Shown here piece after piece: positions 6,966 to 13,930 of a stretch of 15,459 bases of DNA. Position numbers and translations under genes: made by a program. Within the stretch, counting starts at the first letter, position 1. Every line of letters starts with the position of its first letter. This DNA comes from Opitutia bacterium (GTDB lineage Bacteria; Verrucomicrobiota; Verrucomicrobiia; Opitutales; UBA953), in contig JAJPZB010000018.1 of NCBI GenBank assembly GCA_021204635.1, positions 1 through 15,459 on the forward strand, given 5' to 3'. A model generated the notes under the pieces. It did not search any database. It was not told where the DNA came from and was given only the letters and a program-made list of their open reading frames with translations.

Positions 6966-7625
6966 TTATTCTTCTTTTTCGTCGCGGGGCTGTTGCTCCG
7001 AGTTGTTTGAATCCACGACATCTGTCCGCGCGATCATGTCGTGCCACGCGCGCTTGCGATATGAGAAAAACGGGACGTACGCGTTTATTATCATGACGAT
7101 TGTGATGAGGAGCCCCCACGGCGCGATCGAGCACGCTTTCCATATCGCGCGCGAGAAGCATTGCAGGAAATTCGGCGCAGTGCCCGTCTGCGAGATTGTG
7201 CGAATGTGGAAGATTTTTTTGCCGAGAGTTTCGCCGTGCATGAAGAACTCGGAGAACATGAAATACACGAACGCGGTTGTGAACGCCATCGCCGCAATGG
7301 CGGAAAACAGCGAGGTTATGTTTTCGTTGTTCGCCAATGCCGGCACTGCGCTTTGCAAAAAATTTTGGAGCGAGACCACGTCGCCGCTCGCAACGAGGTT
7401 TTCATATTCCGTGCAAAAATTTTCGAGAAGCGGCACTGCGGTGGAAAATTCTCTCTCGCAGATTGATGGAATCAAAATGCGCGATTCCGCGATGATCACC
7501 AAATACAAAAGGATCGTGTCCGCGCAAAATGCCAACAAACGGAAAAATACCGAAGCCGGCGGCGGCAGGTTTTTGTCCATGAGCTCGCGAAGCTGTTTTT
7601 TCGATATGGGCGGAGGCGTTTCCAT
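6966..7625 (-). CDS. RDD-family integral membrane protein
   Basis: RDD proteins are small inner-membrane proteins of mostly unknown role. Some have been linked to ion transport. This one is 219 aa with three hydrophobic segments at about 25-50, 105-129 and 164-187, as usual for the family. Signature residues are present: Arg29 and Asp36 in FFRLLAFCADTILLY, the conserved GETLGKKIFHIRT after the second segment (131-143), and the terminal KRAWHDMIARTDVV (191-204) after the third. The N-terminal 24 residues are polar (METPPPISKKQ) and the C-terminus is acidic (EQQPRDEKEE). The loop between segments one and two (about 51-104) is long. The gene starts 37 nt after folD and is probably co-transcribed with it. 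A terminator candidate follows. Confidence 0.85.
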   Translation of the reverse strand: METPPPISKKQLRELMDKNLPPPASVFFRLLAFCADTILLYLVIIAESRILIPSICEREFSTAVPLLENFCTEYENLVASGDVVSLQNFLQSAVPALANNENITSLFSAIAAMAFTTAFVYFMFSEFFMHGETLGKKIFHIRTISQTGTAPNFLQCFSRAIWKACSIAPWGLLITIVMIINAYVPFFSYRKRAWHDMIARTDVVDSNNSEQQPRDEKEE

Positions 7626-7662
7626 TTCTGTTTTTTGGCTTGAAAAATTGCGGGAACACTAC

Positions 7663-8571
7663 TCACAAAAGCGATTCTTCGGCGATCCCGTTTTGGCGGC
7701 AGCACGCGAGAAAAGTGTTTCGCATGAGCATCGCGACTGTCATGGGGCCAACGCCGCCGGGAACCGGCGTGATGTGCGAGCAACGCGGCGCAACTTCGTC
7801 GAAATCGACATCGCCGACGAGGCGGAAGCCGCTCTTCTTCGTGGCGTCGGGAATGCGGTTTATCCCGACATCGATGACGACTGCGCCGGGCTTCACCATT
7901 TCCTTTTTCAAAAATTTCGCGTGCCCTACGGCGACGACAATGATGTCCGCCTGCCGCGAAATTTCGGCGAGGTTTGTAGTGCCCGTGTGGCAGAGCGTCA
8001 CTGTGGCGTTTGATTTTTTCGAGAGCAGGAGCAGGGAAATCGGCTTGCCGACAATGAGCGAGCGCCCGATGACGACGGCGTGCTTTCCCGCAGTTTCTAT
8101 GCGCGAGCGCCTGAGAAGCTCGATGATGCCCGCCGGCGTGCAAGCCGCGATGGCGCTCGGGAGGTCTTGAGCGAGCCGCCCGAGGTTTGTCTCGGAAAAC
8201 CCGTCAACATCTTTTTCGGGGCGCACGAGATTGAACATCGATTTTTCGTCGATGTGTGGCGGCAACGGAGCCTGAACCAAAATCCCGTTCACGCCGGCGT
8301 CTGCGTTGAGCGCGACGATCTCGCGGGCGAGTTCCTCGCGGGAAATATCCGGCGGGAAAACTTTCACCGTGCCTTTTATCCCGACCTCGGCGGCAGTTTT
8401 TTCTTTTTTCTTGACATAGGAAACGCTCGCCGGATCGTCCCCGACGCGCAAAACGACGAGGCTCGGAACGATTTTTTCCCGCGCAAAGAGCCGCCCGATT
8501 TTTTCGCGCAACTCTGCGAGCGTTTGCTTGGAAATTTCGTTCCCGTCAATCAATTGCATAGTTGCGACCAT
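7663..8571 (-). CDS. folD: Bifunctional methylenetetrahydrofolate dehydrogenase/cyclohydrolase
   Basis: FolD interconverts 5,10-methylene-, methenyl- and 10-formyl-tetrahydrofolate with NADP, feeding purine and formyl-Met synthesis in the cytoplasm. The 302-aa protein is of normal length. It shows IDG near the start, SYVKKKEKTAAEVGI with Tyr52 and the cyclohydrolase Lys56 at the positions known from E. coli, GILVQAPLPPHI, RPEKDVDGF, the NADP-binding loop VIGRSLIVGKPISLLL and the closing TPVPGGVGPMTVAMLM. ATG 8571 is taken as the start. The in-frame ATG at 8559 is equally possible, and neither has a clear ribosome-binding site. It lies 94 nt after gspE and 37 nt before the RDD gene. The metabolic role is unrelated to the secretion genes, so the grouping probably reflects transcription only. 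Confidence 0.95.
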   Translation of the reverse strand: MVATMQLIDGNEISKQTLAELREKIGRLFAREKIVPSLVVLRVGDDPASVSYVKKKEKTAAEVGIKGTVKVFPPDISREELAREIVALNADAGVNGILVQAPLPPHIDEKSMFNLVRPEKDVDGFSETNLGRLAQDLPSAIAACTPAGIIELLRRSRIETAGKHAVVIGRSLIVGKPISLLLLSKKSNATVTLCHTGTTNLAEISRQADIIVVAVGHAKFLKKEMVKPGAVVIDVGINRIPDATKKSGFRLVGDVDFDEVAPRCSHITPVPGGVGPMTVAMLMRNTFLACCRQNGIAEESLL

Positions 8572-8641
8572 TCTTAGCGTTTTCGCGATTTTTGGAAACG
8601 ATTTTTCCCGCGACTAAGCGCCATCGCAGTCGCCGCCGAGT

Positions 8642-8657
8642 TTTTCGCGTGCGAAAA
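8642..8657. other. Perfect 7-bp inverted repeat between gspE and folD
   Basis: TTTTCGC (8642-8648) and GCGAAAA (8651-8657) are perfectly complementary with a 2-nt centre. It lies 8 nt past the gspE stop. No T tract follows on the minus strand, so terminator function is doubtful. The other half of this 94-nt gap shows nothing else. Confidence 0.3.
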
Positions 8658-8665
8658 CGCGGGAG

Positions 8666-10363
8666 CTACCCCTCTGTCGCGGGAATGTCCGTCTCGGCGT
8701 GTTCCGCGTAGTTCATTATTTCTTCGAGCGAAGTAATCCCGCGCTTCACTTGCTCCCAGCCGCATTCTTGCAGTGAACGCATGCCGTCGCGCCGCGCCTG
8801 ATTGCGGATTTCCGTCGCAGATTTTTTCTCGATGATGAGCTCGTGAATCGCGTCGGAGACAGGCAAAATCTCGAAAATTCCGACGCGTCCGCGATAGCCG
8901 ATGCCGCGGCAATACTCGCAGCCGGCGGGCGCCCGCGCCGTCGCAATTTCCGGTGCAAGGGCAGGGTCGAGCCCCAAGGCGACGAGGCAAGATTTCACGT
9001 GCGCCGGCGAATAAACTGCCGGCTTCGAGCAGCGGCGACAGAGCCGGCGAACAAGGCGTTGCGCTATGATCATTTCGACGGACGACGCAATGAGAAAGGG
9101 CTCGATGCCCATGTCGGTCAGCCGCGTGAGCGCGCCCGCAGCGTCGTTCGTGTGGAGCGTCGAGAGCACGAGGTGACCCGTCAGCGCCGCGCGAATCGCT
9201 ATGTCGGCAGTCTCGCCGTCGCGGATTTCGCCGACCATCACGACGTCCGGATCTTGCCGCAAAATGCTTCGCAAAACATTGGCGAATGTCAGCCCGATCT
9301 CGCTTTGCACCTGCGTCTGATTCACGTTCGGAACCTCGTATTCCACAGGGTCTTCGACGGACATCAGTCGCAGATTCGGCGTGTTTATTCGGCGCAAAAA
9401 CGCCGTCAGCGACGTCGATTTCCCCGAGCCCGTGGGCCCCGTCACGAGGATGATGCCGTGCGGCAATTTCAGGTGCGCGTTGATGACATTTTCGTCTTCC
9501 GGCAAAAATCCGAGGTCGCCGATCGTCAGCGATTGCGCCTTTGTGCCGAGTAGTCGCAGCGAGATCGATTCTCCGTAGAGCGTCGGGAGCGTCGAGACGC
9601 GGATGTCGATCGTCTCGCCGTTTTGCTGGGTGAAAGTGATTCGCCCGTCCTGCGGGCGGCGGCGCTCCGAGATGTTCAGCCGCGCCATGATTTTGATGCG
9701 CGAGATTATCGCCGCCTGAAATTTTACGAGATTCTCGGGGACGTTCACCGGAACGAGCTCGCCGTCGATTCGGTAGCGAATGACGAGCGTTTCCTTCTGC
9801 GGCTCGAAGTGAATATCGGTGGCGCGGTCGTTCGCCGCCTTTTGCACAATTTCGTTGACAAAGCGGATGATCGTGGCGTTCTCGTCCTCTTCCTCCTCGA
9901 CTTTCCCCTCCTGCAAATCCGCGAGCATGGTCTCGTCCAACGAGCCCGAGCCCACGCCGAAGCGCTTGTTTATCGTCTCCGATATCATGTCGGGAATCGC
10001 CATTATCCAGCGCGGGCGCGTTCCGTAGAGCGCGTAAATCCAGTCGCCCATACGCTTTTCCGGCGGCCAGCCGACGACGAGCGAAAGCGTCCCCGCCCTC
10101 GGTGGCGTCTCCACAATCGGCAGGCATTGATATTCCAGAATGAGCCGCAGCGGGAAATTTGGGTGCTCCGTCGAAAGCTCAAATCTCGGCGCAAATTCCA
10201 AGCCCTCCGCCTTCGCGAGTTTTTCCGCGATCCTCGTCGTCGTCGCTCCCGTGATCTCTGAAATTTTTTGGCAACGCAGCTCGAGCGGGGAATCGAAAAT
10301 TTCGTCGCAGCGCTCGACCGGAATCTCCGGGAAAATCTGTGTGAGTCTTTCGGCGGTAAGCAT
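8666..10363 (-). CDS. gspE: GspE/PilB-type assembly ATPase (type II secretion or type IV pilus)
   Basis: This cytoplasmic hexameric ATPase powers pseudopilus or pilus assembly at the inner membrane. From ATG 10363 (565 aa) the order is an N-terminal GspE/PilB (MshEN-like) domain, an acidic linker KVEEEEDEN (154-162), N2 domain with ATDIHFEPQ, Walker A GPTGSGKST (309-317), Asp box SVEDPVEY (335-342), Walker B region LRQDPDVVMVGEIRD (368-382), His box HLVLSTLHTND (397-407) and a four-Cys zinc site CRRC...CEYC (442, 445, 482, 485). These are all hallmarks of active GspE/PilB proteins, as opposed to the retraction ATPase PilT. A TTG at 10429 would add 22 residues, but its first codons TTG GTG GTG GCG are a copy of the intergenic repeat, so I prefer the ATG. 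The pseudopilin cluster upstream favours a type II-like role. PilB cannot be excluded. Confidence 0.92.
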   Translation of the reverse strand: MLTAERLTQIFPEIPVERCDEIFDSPLELRCQKISEITGATTTRIAEKLAKAEGLEFAPRFELSTEHPNFPLRLILEYQCLPIVETPPRAGTLSLVVGWPPEKRMGDWIYALYGTRPRWIMAIPDMISETINKRFGVGSGSLDETMLADLQEGKVEEEEDENATIIRFVNEIVQKAANDRATDIHFEPQKETLVIRYRIDGELVPVNVPENLVKFQAAIISRIKIMARLNISERRRPQDGRITFTQQNGETIDIRVSTLPTLYGESISLRLLGTKAQSLTIGDLGFLPEDENVINAHLKLPHGIILVTGPTGSGKSTSLTAFLRRINTPNLRLMSVEDPVEYEVPNVNQTQVQSEIGLTFANVLRSILRQDPDVVMVGEIRDGETADIAIRAALTGHLVLSTLHTNDAAGALTRLTDMGIEPFLIASSVEMIIAQRLVRRLCRRCSKPAVYSPAHVKSCLVALGLDPALAPEIATARAPAGCEYCRGIGYRGRVGIFEILPVSDAIHELIIEKKSATEIRNQARRDGMRSLQECGWEQVKRGITSLEEIMNYAEHAETDIPATEG

Positions 10364-10420
10364 TTTTAAAAGCAGTTCAACGCCACTATGCGCGGCAGGT
10401 TTCAATCTCGGGATTTTCGC

Positions 10421-10433
10421 CACCACCAAGCCC
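10421..10433 (-). repeat. Solitary repeat copy 5' of gspE
   Basis: CACCACCAAGCCC on the plus strand (GGGCTTGGTGGTG on the minus strand) is one copy of the window's GT-rich repeat, 58 nt upstream of the gspE ATG and separated from cluster 3 by 47 nt of unrelated sequence. It produces the misleading upstream TTG start in the gspE frame. Confidence 0.6.
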
Positions 10434-10480
10434 TTTCGCGAGAAAAACTTTCCCGCAAGGCAGAAATGCCACGATTAAAA

Positions 10481-10732
10481 TCCCACCACCAACCCTCTAC
10501 TAATAATCCCACCACCAACCCAGACAGTGCACGGGGTTTGTGGTGGGGAATTTGGTTTTGTGGTGGCAACAGACCTGTCACCACAAAGCCAAGGTCTCAC
10601 CACCGACCCAAACTGTCGCCACTAACCCAACTTCCACCACTAACCCTCACCACCAACCCTCTACTAACAATCCCACCACCAACCCTCACCACCAAGCCGC
10701 TTAGTGGTGGCGGGTTGGTGGTGGTGAGGGGG
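10481..10732. repeat. Repeat cluster 3 between truA and gspE
   Basis: About twelve copies occur. The C-rich orientation on the plus strand is at 10481-10495, 10508-10521, 10579-10590, 10597-10609, 10616-10627, 10631-10645, 10647-10659, 10671-10685 and 10686-10698. The G-rich orientation is at 10533-10546, 10553-10566 and 10703-10730. A 38-nt block, two cores joined by CTCTACTAAYAAT, is present at 10484-10521 and again at 10648-10685 with one mismatch. Hairpins form at 10557-10587 (9-bp perfect stem) and 10683-10730 (12-bp perfect stem). The cluster starts 2 nt after the truA stop. The remainder of the truA-gspE gap (10364-10480) carries one solitary copy and nothing else recognisable. Confidence 0.85.
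10683..10730 (-). other. Long hairpin immediately after the truA stop codon
   Basis: CCCTCACCACCA (10683-10694) and TGGTGGTGAGGG (10719-10730) pair perfectly over 12 bp. The 24-nt loop contains a further CCGC/GCGG pair (10697-10700 with 10710-10713). The stem begins 2 nt after the truA TGA. No T tract follows on the minus strand, so it is more likely a 3'-end stabilising or pausing structure than a classical terminator, but it may end the pseudopilin-ruvX-truA transcript. Confidence 0.5.
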
Positions 10733-11566
10733 TCAGTAGAAGACTTTTTCCATGCAGAGTCCTCGGGCGGGGGCGGTTGCCACGCGGGCGTCGCAGATTT
10801 TTGCGTCGCGGTATTGTTGCAGGTCTTCGGGCGTCATTTTCCCCGAGCCTACGGCGACGAGCCCGCCGACGAGCCGGCGCACCATTTTGTAGAGATATCC
10901 GCTCGCCTCCGTTGTGATGAAGATTTTTTTCCCGCGACAACAAACGTCCAGGCGCCGCAGGTTTTTCACCGGATTTTCGCGCTCGGCAGAGGCGTGTGTT
11001 GCGCCGAACGCGGAGAAATCGTGCTCGCCGAGCAGGAGGCACGCGGCCTTTTTCATCGCCGCTACGTCGAGCGTTTTTTCGCCGATTCCCCAGCAATAAC
11101 GCGCGTCAAACGGCGACGGGAACCCTTGGAAAATGCAGTAGCGATAGCGCTTGCCCTTGACGGAAAACCGCGCGTGAAAACCGTTTCTCGCCTTCGTTGC
11201 GCTGACGACGCAGATGCCGGCGGGAAGCCCCGAGTGCAGCGCGCGTAGCAGCGTTTCCGCCGGATAGTTCCAATGCGTGTCGAAGTGGAAGCACTGCCCC
11301 TTGGCGTGGACGCCGGAATCCGTCCGCCCGCTGCCGTGGACGCGCACCTTTTCCCGCGTGATGTGCTCGAGCCTTTTTTCCAAAATATCCTGAATTGCGT
11401 TGCCGCCCGCCTGACTTTGCCAGCCGAAAAAATCCGTCCCGTCGTATGCGACAATGCAGCGATATCGCGTCATTCCCGCCGGAATCGCGTTGAAAATCTT
11501 TTCCCTCGCGGGCGCATCTTTCTTTCTCGCGGAGCCGATGATTTTTCGCGGCTTGTCCTTGTTCAT
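10733..11566 (-). CDS. truA: tRNA pseudouridine synthase A
   Basis: TruA converts uridines 38-40 in the anticodon arm of many tRNAs to pseudouridine. The 277-aa product contains YDGTDFFGWQ (41-50), the catalytic loop GSGRTDSGVHA with Asp83, HARFSVKGKRYRYCI (131-145) and the C-terminal EASGYLYKMVRRLVGGL (220-236), all typical. ATG 11566 gives a 12-nt gap to ruvX and about 31 extra basic residues before MTRYRCIVAYDG. The internal ATG at 11473 would give a more standard N-terminus of 246 aa. I keep the longer form because of the tight spacing, without certainty. It is the last gene of the run that begins with the pseudopilins. Repeat cluster 3 begins 2 nt after its TGA. Confidence 0.94.
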   Translation of the reverse strand: MNKDKPRKIIGSARKKDAPAREKIFNAIPAGMTRYRCIVAYDGTDFFGWQSQAGGNAIQDILEKRLEHITREKVRVHGSGRTDSGVHAKGQCFHFDTHWNYPAETLLRALHSGLPAGICVVSATKARNGFHARFSVKGKRYRYCIFQGFPSPFDARYCWGIGEKTLDVAAMKKAACLLLGEHDFSAFGATHASAERENPVKNLRRLDVCCRGKKIFITTEASGYLYKMVRRLVGGLVAVGSGKMTPEDLQQYRDAKICDARVATAPARGLCMEKVFY

Positions 11567-11578
11567 CTTCGGGAAAAA

Positions 11579-12064
11579 TTACGCGTCGTCGCCGCCGAAA
11601 CTCGGTGCGCCGATGCCGTTTGCGTTGAAAAAATCCTGCAAGATCACGGCGGCGGCGCGCGAATCGATCTCGCCGGTTTTGCGATGTTGCTGCCTCGCGC
11701 GAGCATTGCGCCCGCCCTTGCGCTTTGCGGAAATTTCGGATTCCGCCTCGTAGCTCGAAAGCGTTTCATCGACGCGAATCACGGGCAGGGCGAAGCGCCT
11801 TTCGAGCTCGCCGATAAACGCGTCAACTTCCCGCGTCTTGTATCCGTGCGAACCGTCCATGTTCACGGGAAATCCGACGACGAGGACGTTTATCCGCCGC
11901 GCGCGAATCTCGGTGGCAATGTGCTCCATTCTCTCGGCTTCGCCGGCTTCGACGGCGGCGGGCGCGGGCATCGCGACGCCGAGTTCGTCGTCGCCGTGCG
12001 CGAGACCAATCCGCCGCGAACCGTAGTCGATCGCGAGGAAGCGCCTGTGTTGCTGCTCAGGCAT
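11579..12064 (-). CDS. ruvX: RuvX/YqgF-family Holliday-junction-resolvase-like nuclease
   Basis: The YqgF family has an RNase H-like fold and is linked to processing of the 16S rRNA 5' end and, in some species, to Holliday-junction resolution. The 161-aa protein has FLAIDYGSRRIGLA with Asp13, VVGFPVNMDGS (62-72), VDETLSSYEAE with Asp99 and Glu100, and the final IDSRAAAVILQDF with Asp134, which together make up the active site. ATG 12064 starts 17 nt after the gspJ-like gene and is followed 12 nt later by truA, so it is almost certainly co-transcribed with both. That ties housekeeping RNA/DNA functions to the pseudopilin genes. The C-terminus is a short glycine-rich tail. Confidence 0.9.
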   Translation of the reverse strand: MPEQQHRRFLAIDYGSRRIGLAHGDDELGVAMPAPAAVEAGEAERMEHIATEIRARRINVLVVGFPVNMDGSHGYKTREVDAFIGELERRFALPVIRVDETLSSYEAESEISAKRKGGRNARARQQHRKTGEIDSRAAAVILQDFFNANGIGAPSFGGDDA

Positions 12065-12081
12065 TTTGCGGCTCCGAGAGT

Positions 12082-13122
12082 TTATTGTTCTCGGAAAATC
12101 GTGAACGAGCGCGTGAAAGTCACGCCATATTCTTGGAGCAGGTCGGTGAATTCGTCGTCGCTGATCGTCTGCGAACTCTCTTGCCGCTGGAGGCCGGATA
12201 GACGGGATTTCCCCTCGGGGCTCAGCACGGTGACGGAGACATCGACGGCCTTGAGCGTGCCGGATACCGCGCCGCTGACGTTGCTGTCGAAAACAATCTT
12301 GTCGTAGCCGGCGGCAATCGACGTCGAGAACGTCGTCACGTCGTAGTTGTTTTTATATGCGCTTCTGACGTATTGCGCGATGCGCGGATTGTTTATTATC
12401 GCAATCTTGCGCTTGCCGCTGTCGTCATAGTCGTCGTACCAGAAAATGAGCGTCAAATCGAGGACGCCATCGACGAGAAGATTTTGGATTTCCGTGGTCC
12501 ATTCCGACAGCGAGTACTTTTTGTCGTCGCTCGGGTCTGTGATTGATTCCGACGATGACCAGAAAGAATTTGGCGTCTGATTTTCCGCCGAGCCCGATTT
12601 CCCGTTTGAGCCGATGATATAGGGAATTGCAAGTTCGCCGGTGTCTTTCGCGTTGAGAATCGAGCGATACATCGAGTAGCGCGCATTTTCGGGGGAATCC
12701 GCCGAAGTGCCGAACGGTGCCTTTTGCACGAGACGATAGCAGACGGCGCACATATCGCCCTGAATTTCGGTGGAAGAATCGGCGGTTATCGAGCGGCGGA
12801 CGCGGTCTTTCGGCTGCGCGAAAAGCATGATTCGCGGGGCAGACATCTTGTCGAGATTGCCGGTGTCGCTTTCGTCATAGCGCACTTCAAACCAGCGGTG
12901 ATTGTCGTTGAAAACCTTGGCGGAAACGAAGTCGTTTTCGATTGGGTCGAGAACGCTTCGCGCGTCGTAATTTGATGAAATTGCGGAAATTGTGCCGTCG
13001 TAGGCGCGGAGCATATCTACGGCGATATTCGTGACGAACATGATGACGACGACCATTATCGCCGTCGCCGCCATGATTTCCACGAGCGTGAAGCCGCGTC
13101 TGTATTTTTTTGTATTGTGCAT
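12082..13122 (-). CDS. Large prepilin-type protein, GspJ-like minor pseudopilin
   Basis: The N-terminus MHNTKKYRRG|FTLVE is a textbook type IV prepilin leader with Gly at -1 and Glu at +5, followed by about 20 hydrophobic residues (EIMAATAIMVVVIMFVTNIA) that anchor the protein and pack in the pseudopilus core. The remaining roughly 300 residues form an exported globular domain with FEVRYDESD, a CAVCYRLV segment with two Cys, and LTLIFWYDDYDDSG. It is the fourth prepilin gene in a G-H-I-J order, so GspJ is the best positional match. At 346 aa it is much larger than usual GspJ (about 200 aa), and it may instead belong to the verrucomicrobial prepilin cassettes known as Verru_Chthon. It starts 24 nt after the previous gene and ends 17 nt before ruvX. 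Confidence 0.8.
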   Translation of the reverse strand: MHNTKKYRRGFTLVEIMAATAIMVVVIMFVTNIAVDMLRAYDGTISAISSNYDARSVLDPIENDFVSAKVFNDNHRWFEVRYDESDTGNLDKMSAPRIMLFAQPKDRVRRSITADSSTEIQGDMCAVCYRLVQKAPFGTSADSPENARYSMYRSILNAKDTGELAIPYIIGSNGKSGSAENQTPNSFWSSSESITDPSDDKKYSLSEWTTEIQNLLVDGVLDLTLIFWYDDYDDSGKRKIAIINNPRIAQYVRSAYKNNYDVTTFSTSIAAGYDKIVFDSNVSGAVSGTLKAVDVSVTVLSPEGKSRLSGLQRQESSQTISDDEFTDLLQEYGVTFTRSFTIFREQ

Positions 13123-13146
13123 GTCGGGGAATTTGGCGGGAACGCG

Positions 13147-13875
13147 TCAGCGGGGAACGACGAGCATTTGGGAAAGAATCGGGATTTGCGATTCCGACTG
13201 TTGCGAGGCGCCAACAGAATAGGGATAAATTTCGACGGTCAGCGGCAGATAGGCAAGCGCGTAGGTGTCTGCCGAGGCGGGAAGCGAGCCGCCTACGGAA
13301 TATGTCGTGTTGAGCATTTCGCCGTTGGAATCCATCGTCGTGCGCTGGCCGGATAGTTGCGGGGAAATGAAAACGCGCACGAGATAGACGTTGCCCTCAA
13401 AATCCAAGCTGTCGAGGTCCGATTTCGTTGGCAAATCTCCTTCGGAGTCCGCGAGAATTATCTGCATCGCGAGCTGCGGCGCCTGCTCGTCGTCGGGGTT
13501 CAGCCGCCTGTTGTAGCAGACGAGGAAAAGCGCGTCCGACCAGCTTTGCCCCGTTTTGCTTCTCACCAAATCATAGACATATTCAAACTGCGTTTTTTCG
13601 AGCGAGGTCTGCGGATACTTTGTCGAGCCGGAAGAATCGGTGAACTCCGAGATGTTTTGCATCGCGCGATCGACGCGGGAATAGACGTTGAGCGCCTGAC
13701 TCGTCTGCAAATTCTGGCTCACGGATTCAAACGCCGCATTGAGCAGGCCGACAATCGTGAGAATTGCGAGCCCCAAAACCGCGAGCGCCAGCAACACTTC
13801 CACGAGGCTGAATCCCTTGCGGGAACGCCGCCGGAGCAGTGCCATTTTCAAAATATTTTGCGGAAATGCTTTCAT
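13147..13875 (-). CDS. Prepilin-type protein, GspI/PilV-like minor pseudopilin
   Basis: A leader ending RRRSRKG|FSLVE, with Gly -1 and Glu +5, precedes a hydrophobic helix VLLALAVLGLAILTIVGLL. The body of about 200 residues is polar, with no Cys pair that stands out except one at FLVCYNRR. I chose ATG 13875 (242 aa, 21-residue leader). ATG 13845 would give an 11-residue leader. An ATG at 13959 overlaps the previous gene by 29 nt and would give an improbable 49-residue leader. By order it is the GspI position, but typical GspI is only about 120 aa, so this is an expanded relative. It lies 55 nt after the gspH-like gene and 24 nt before the gspJ-like gene. The mature protein is expected in the pseudopilus tip complex if the system is type II-like. 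Confidence 0.8.
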   Translation of the reverse strand: MKAFPQNILKMALLRRRSRKGFSLVEVLLALAVLGLAILTIVGLLNAAFESVSQNLQTSQALNVYSRVDRAMQNISEFTDSSGSTKYPQTSLEKTQFEYVYDLVRSKTGQSWSDALFLVCYNRRLNPDDEQAPQLAMQIILADSEGDLPTKSDLDSLDFEGNVYLVRVFISPQLSGQRTTMDSNGEMLNTTYSVGGSLPASADTYALAYLPLTVEIYPYSVGASQQSESQIPILSQMLVVPR

Positions 13876-13930
13876 GGAAATTTCGTTTTTGCGGAGAAGA
13901 ATTTTCGCTCGGTGCTTGGTTTGTTGCGGC

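Noticed and set aside
10364..10429. Extended gspE start at TTG 10429
   Set aside because: The extra 22 codons begin in a repeat copy (TTG GTG GTG GCG) and add no known domain sequence. ATG 10363 fits the family better.
10388..11248. A 286-codon plus-strand frame over cluster 3 and truA
   Set aside because: It arises from the stop-poor repeats plus the antisense of truA, and its translation is repetitive and family-less.
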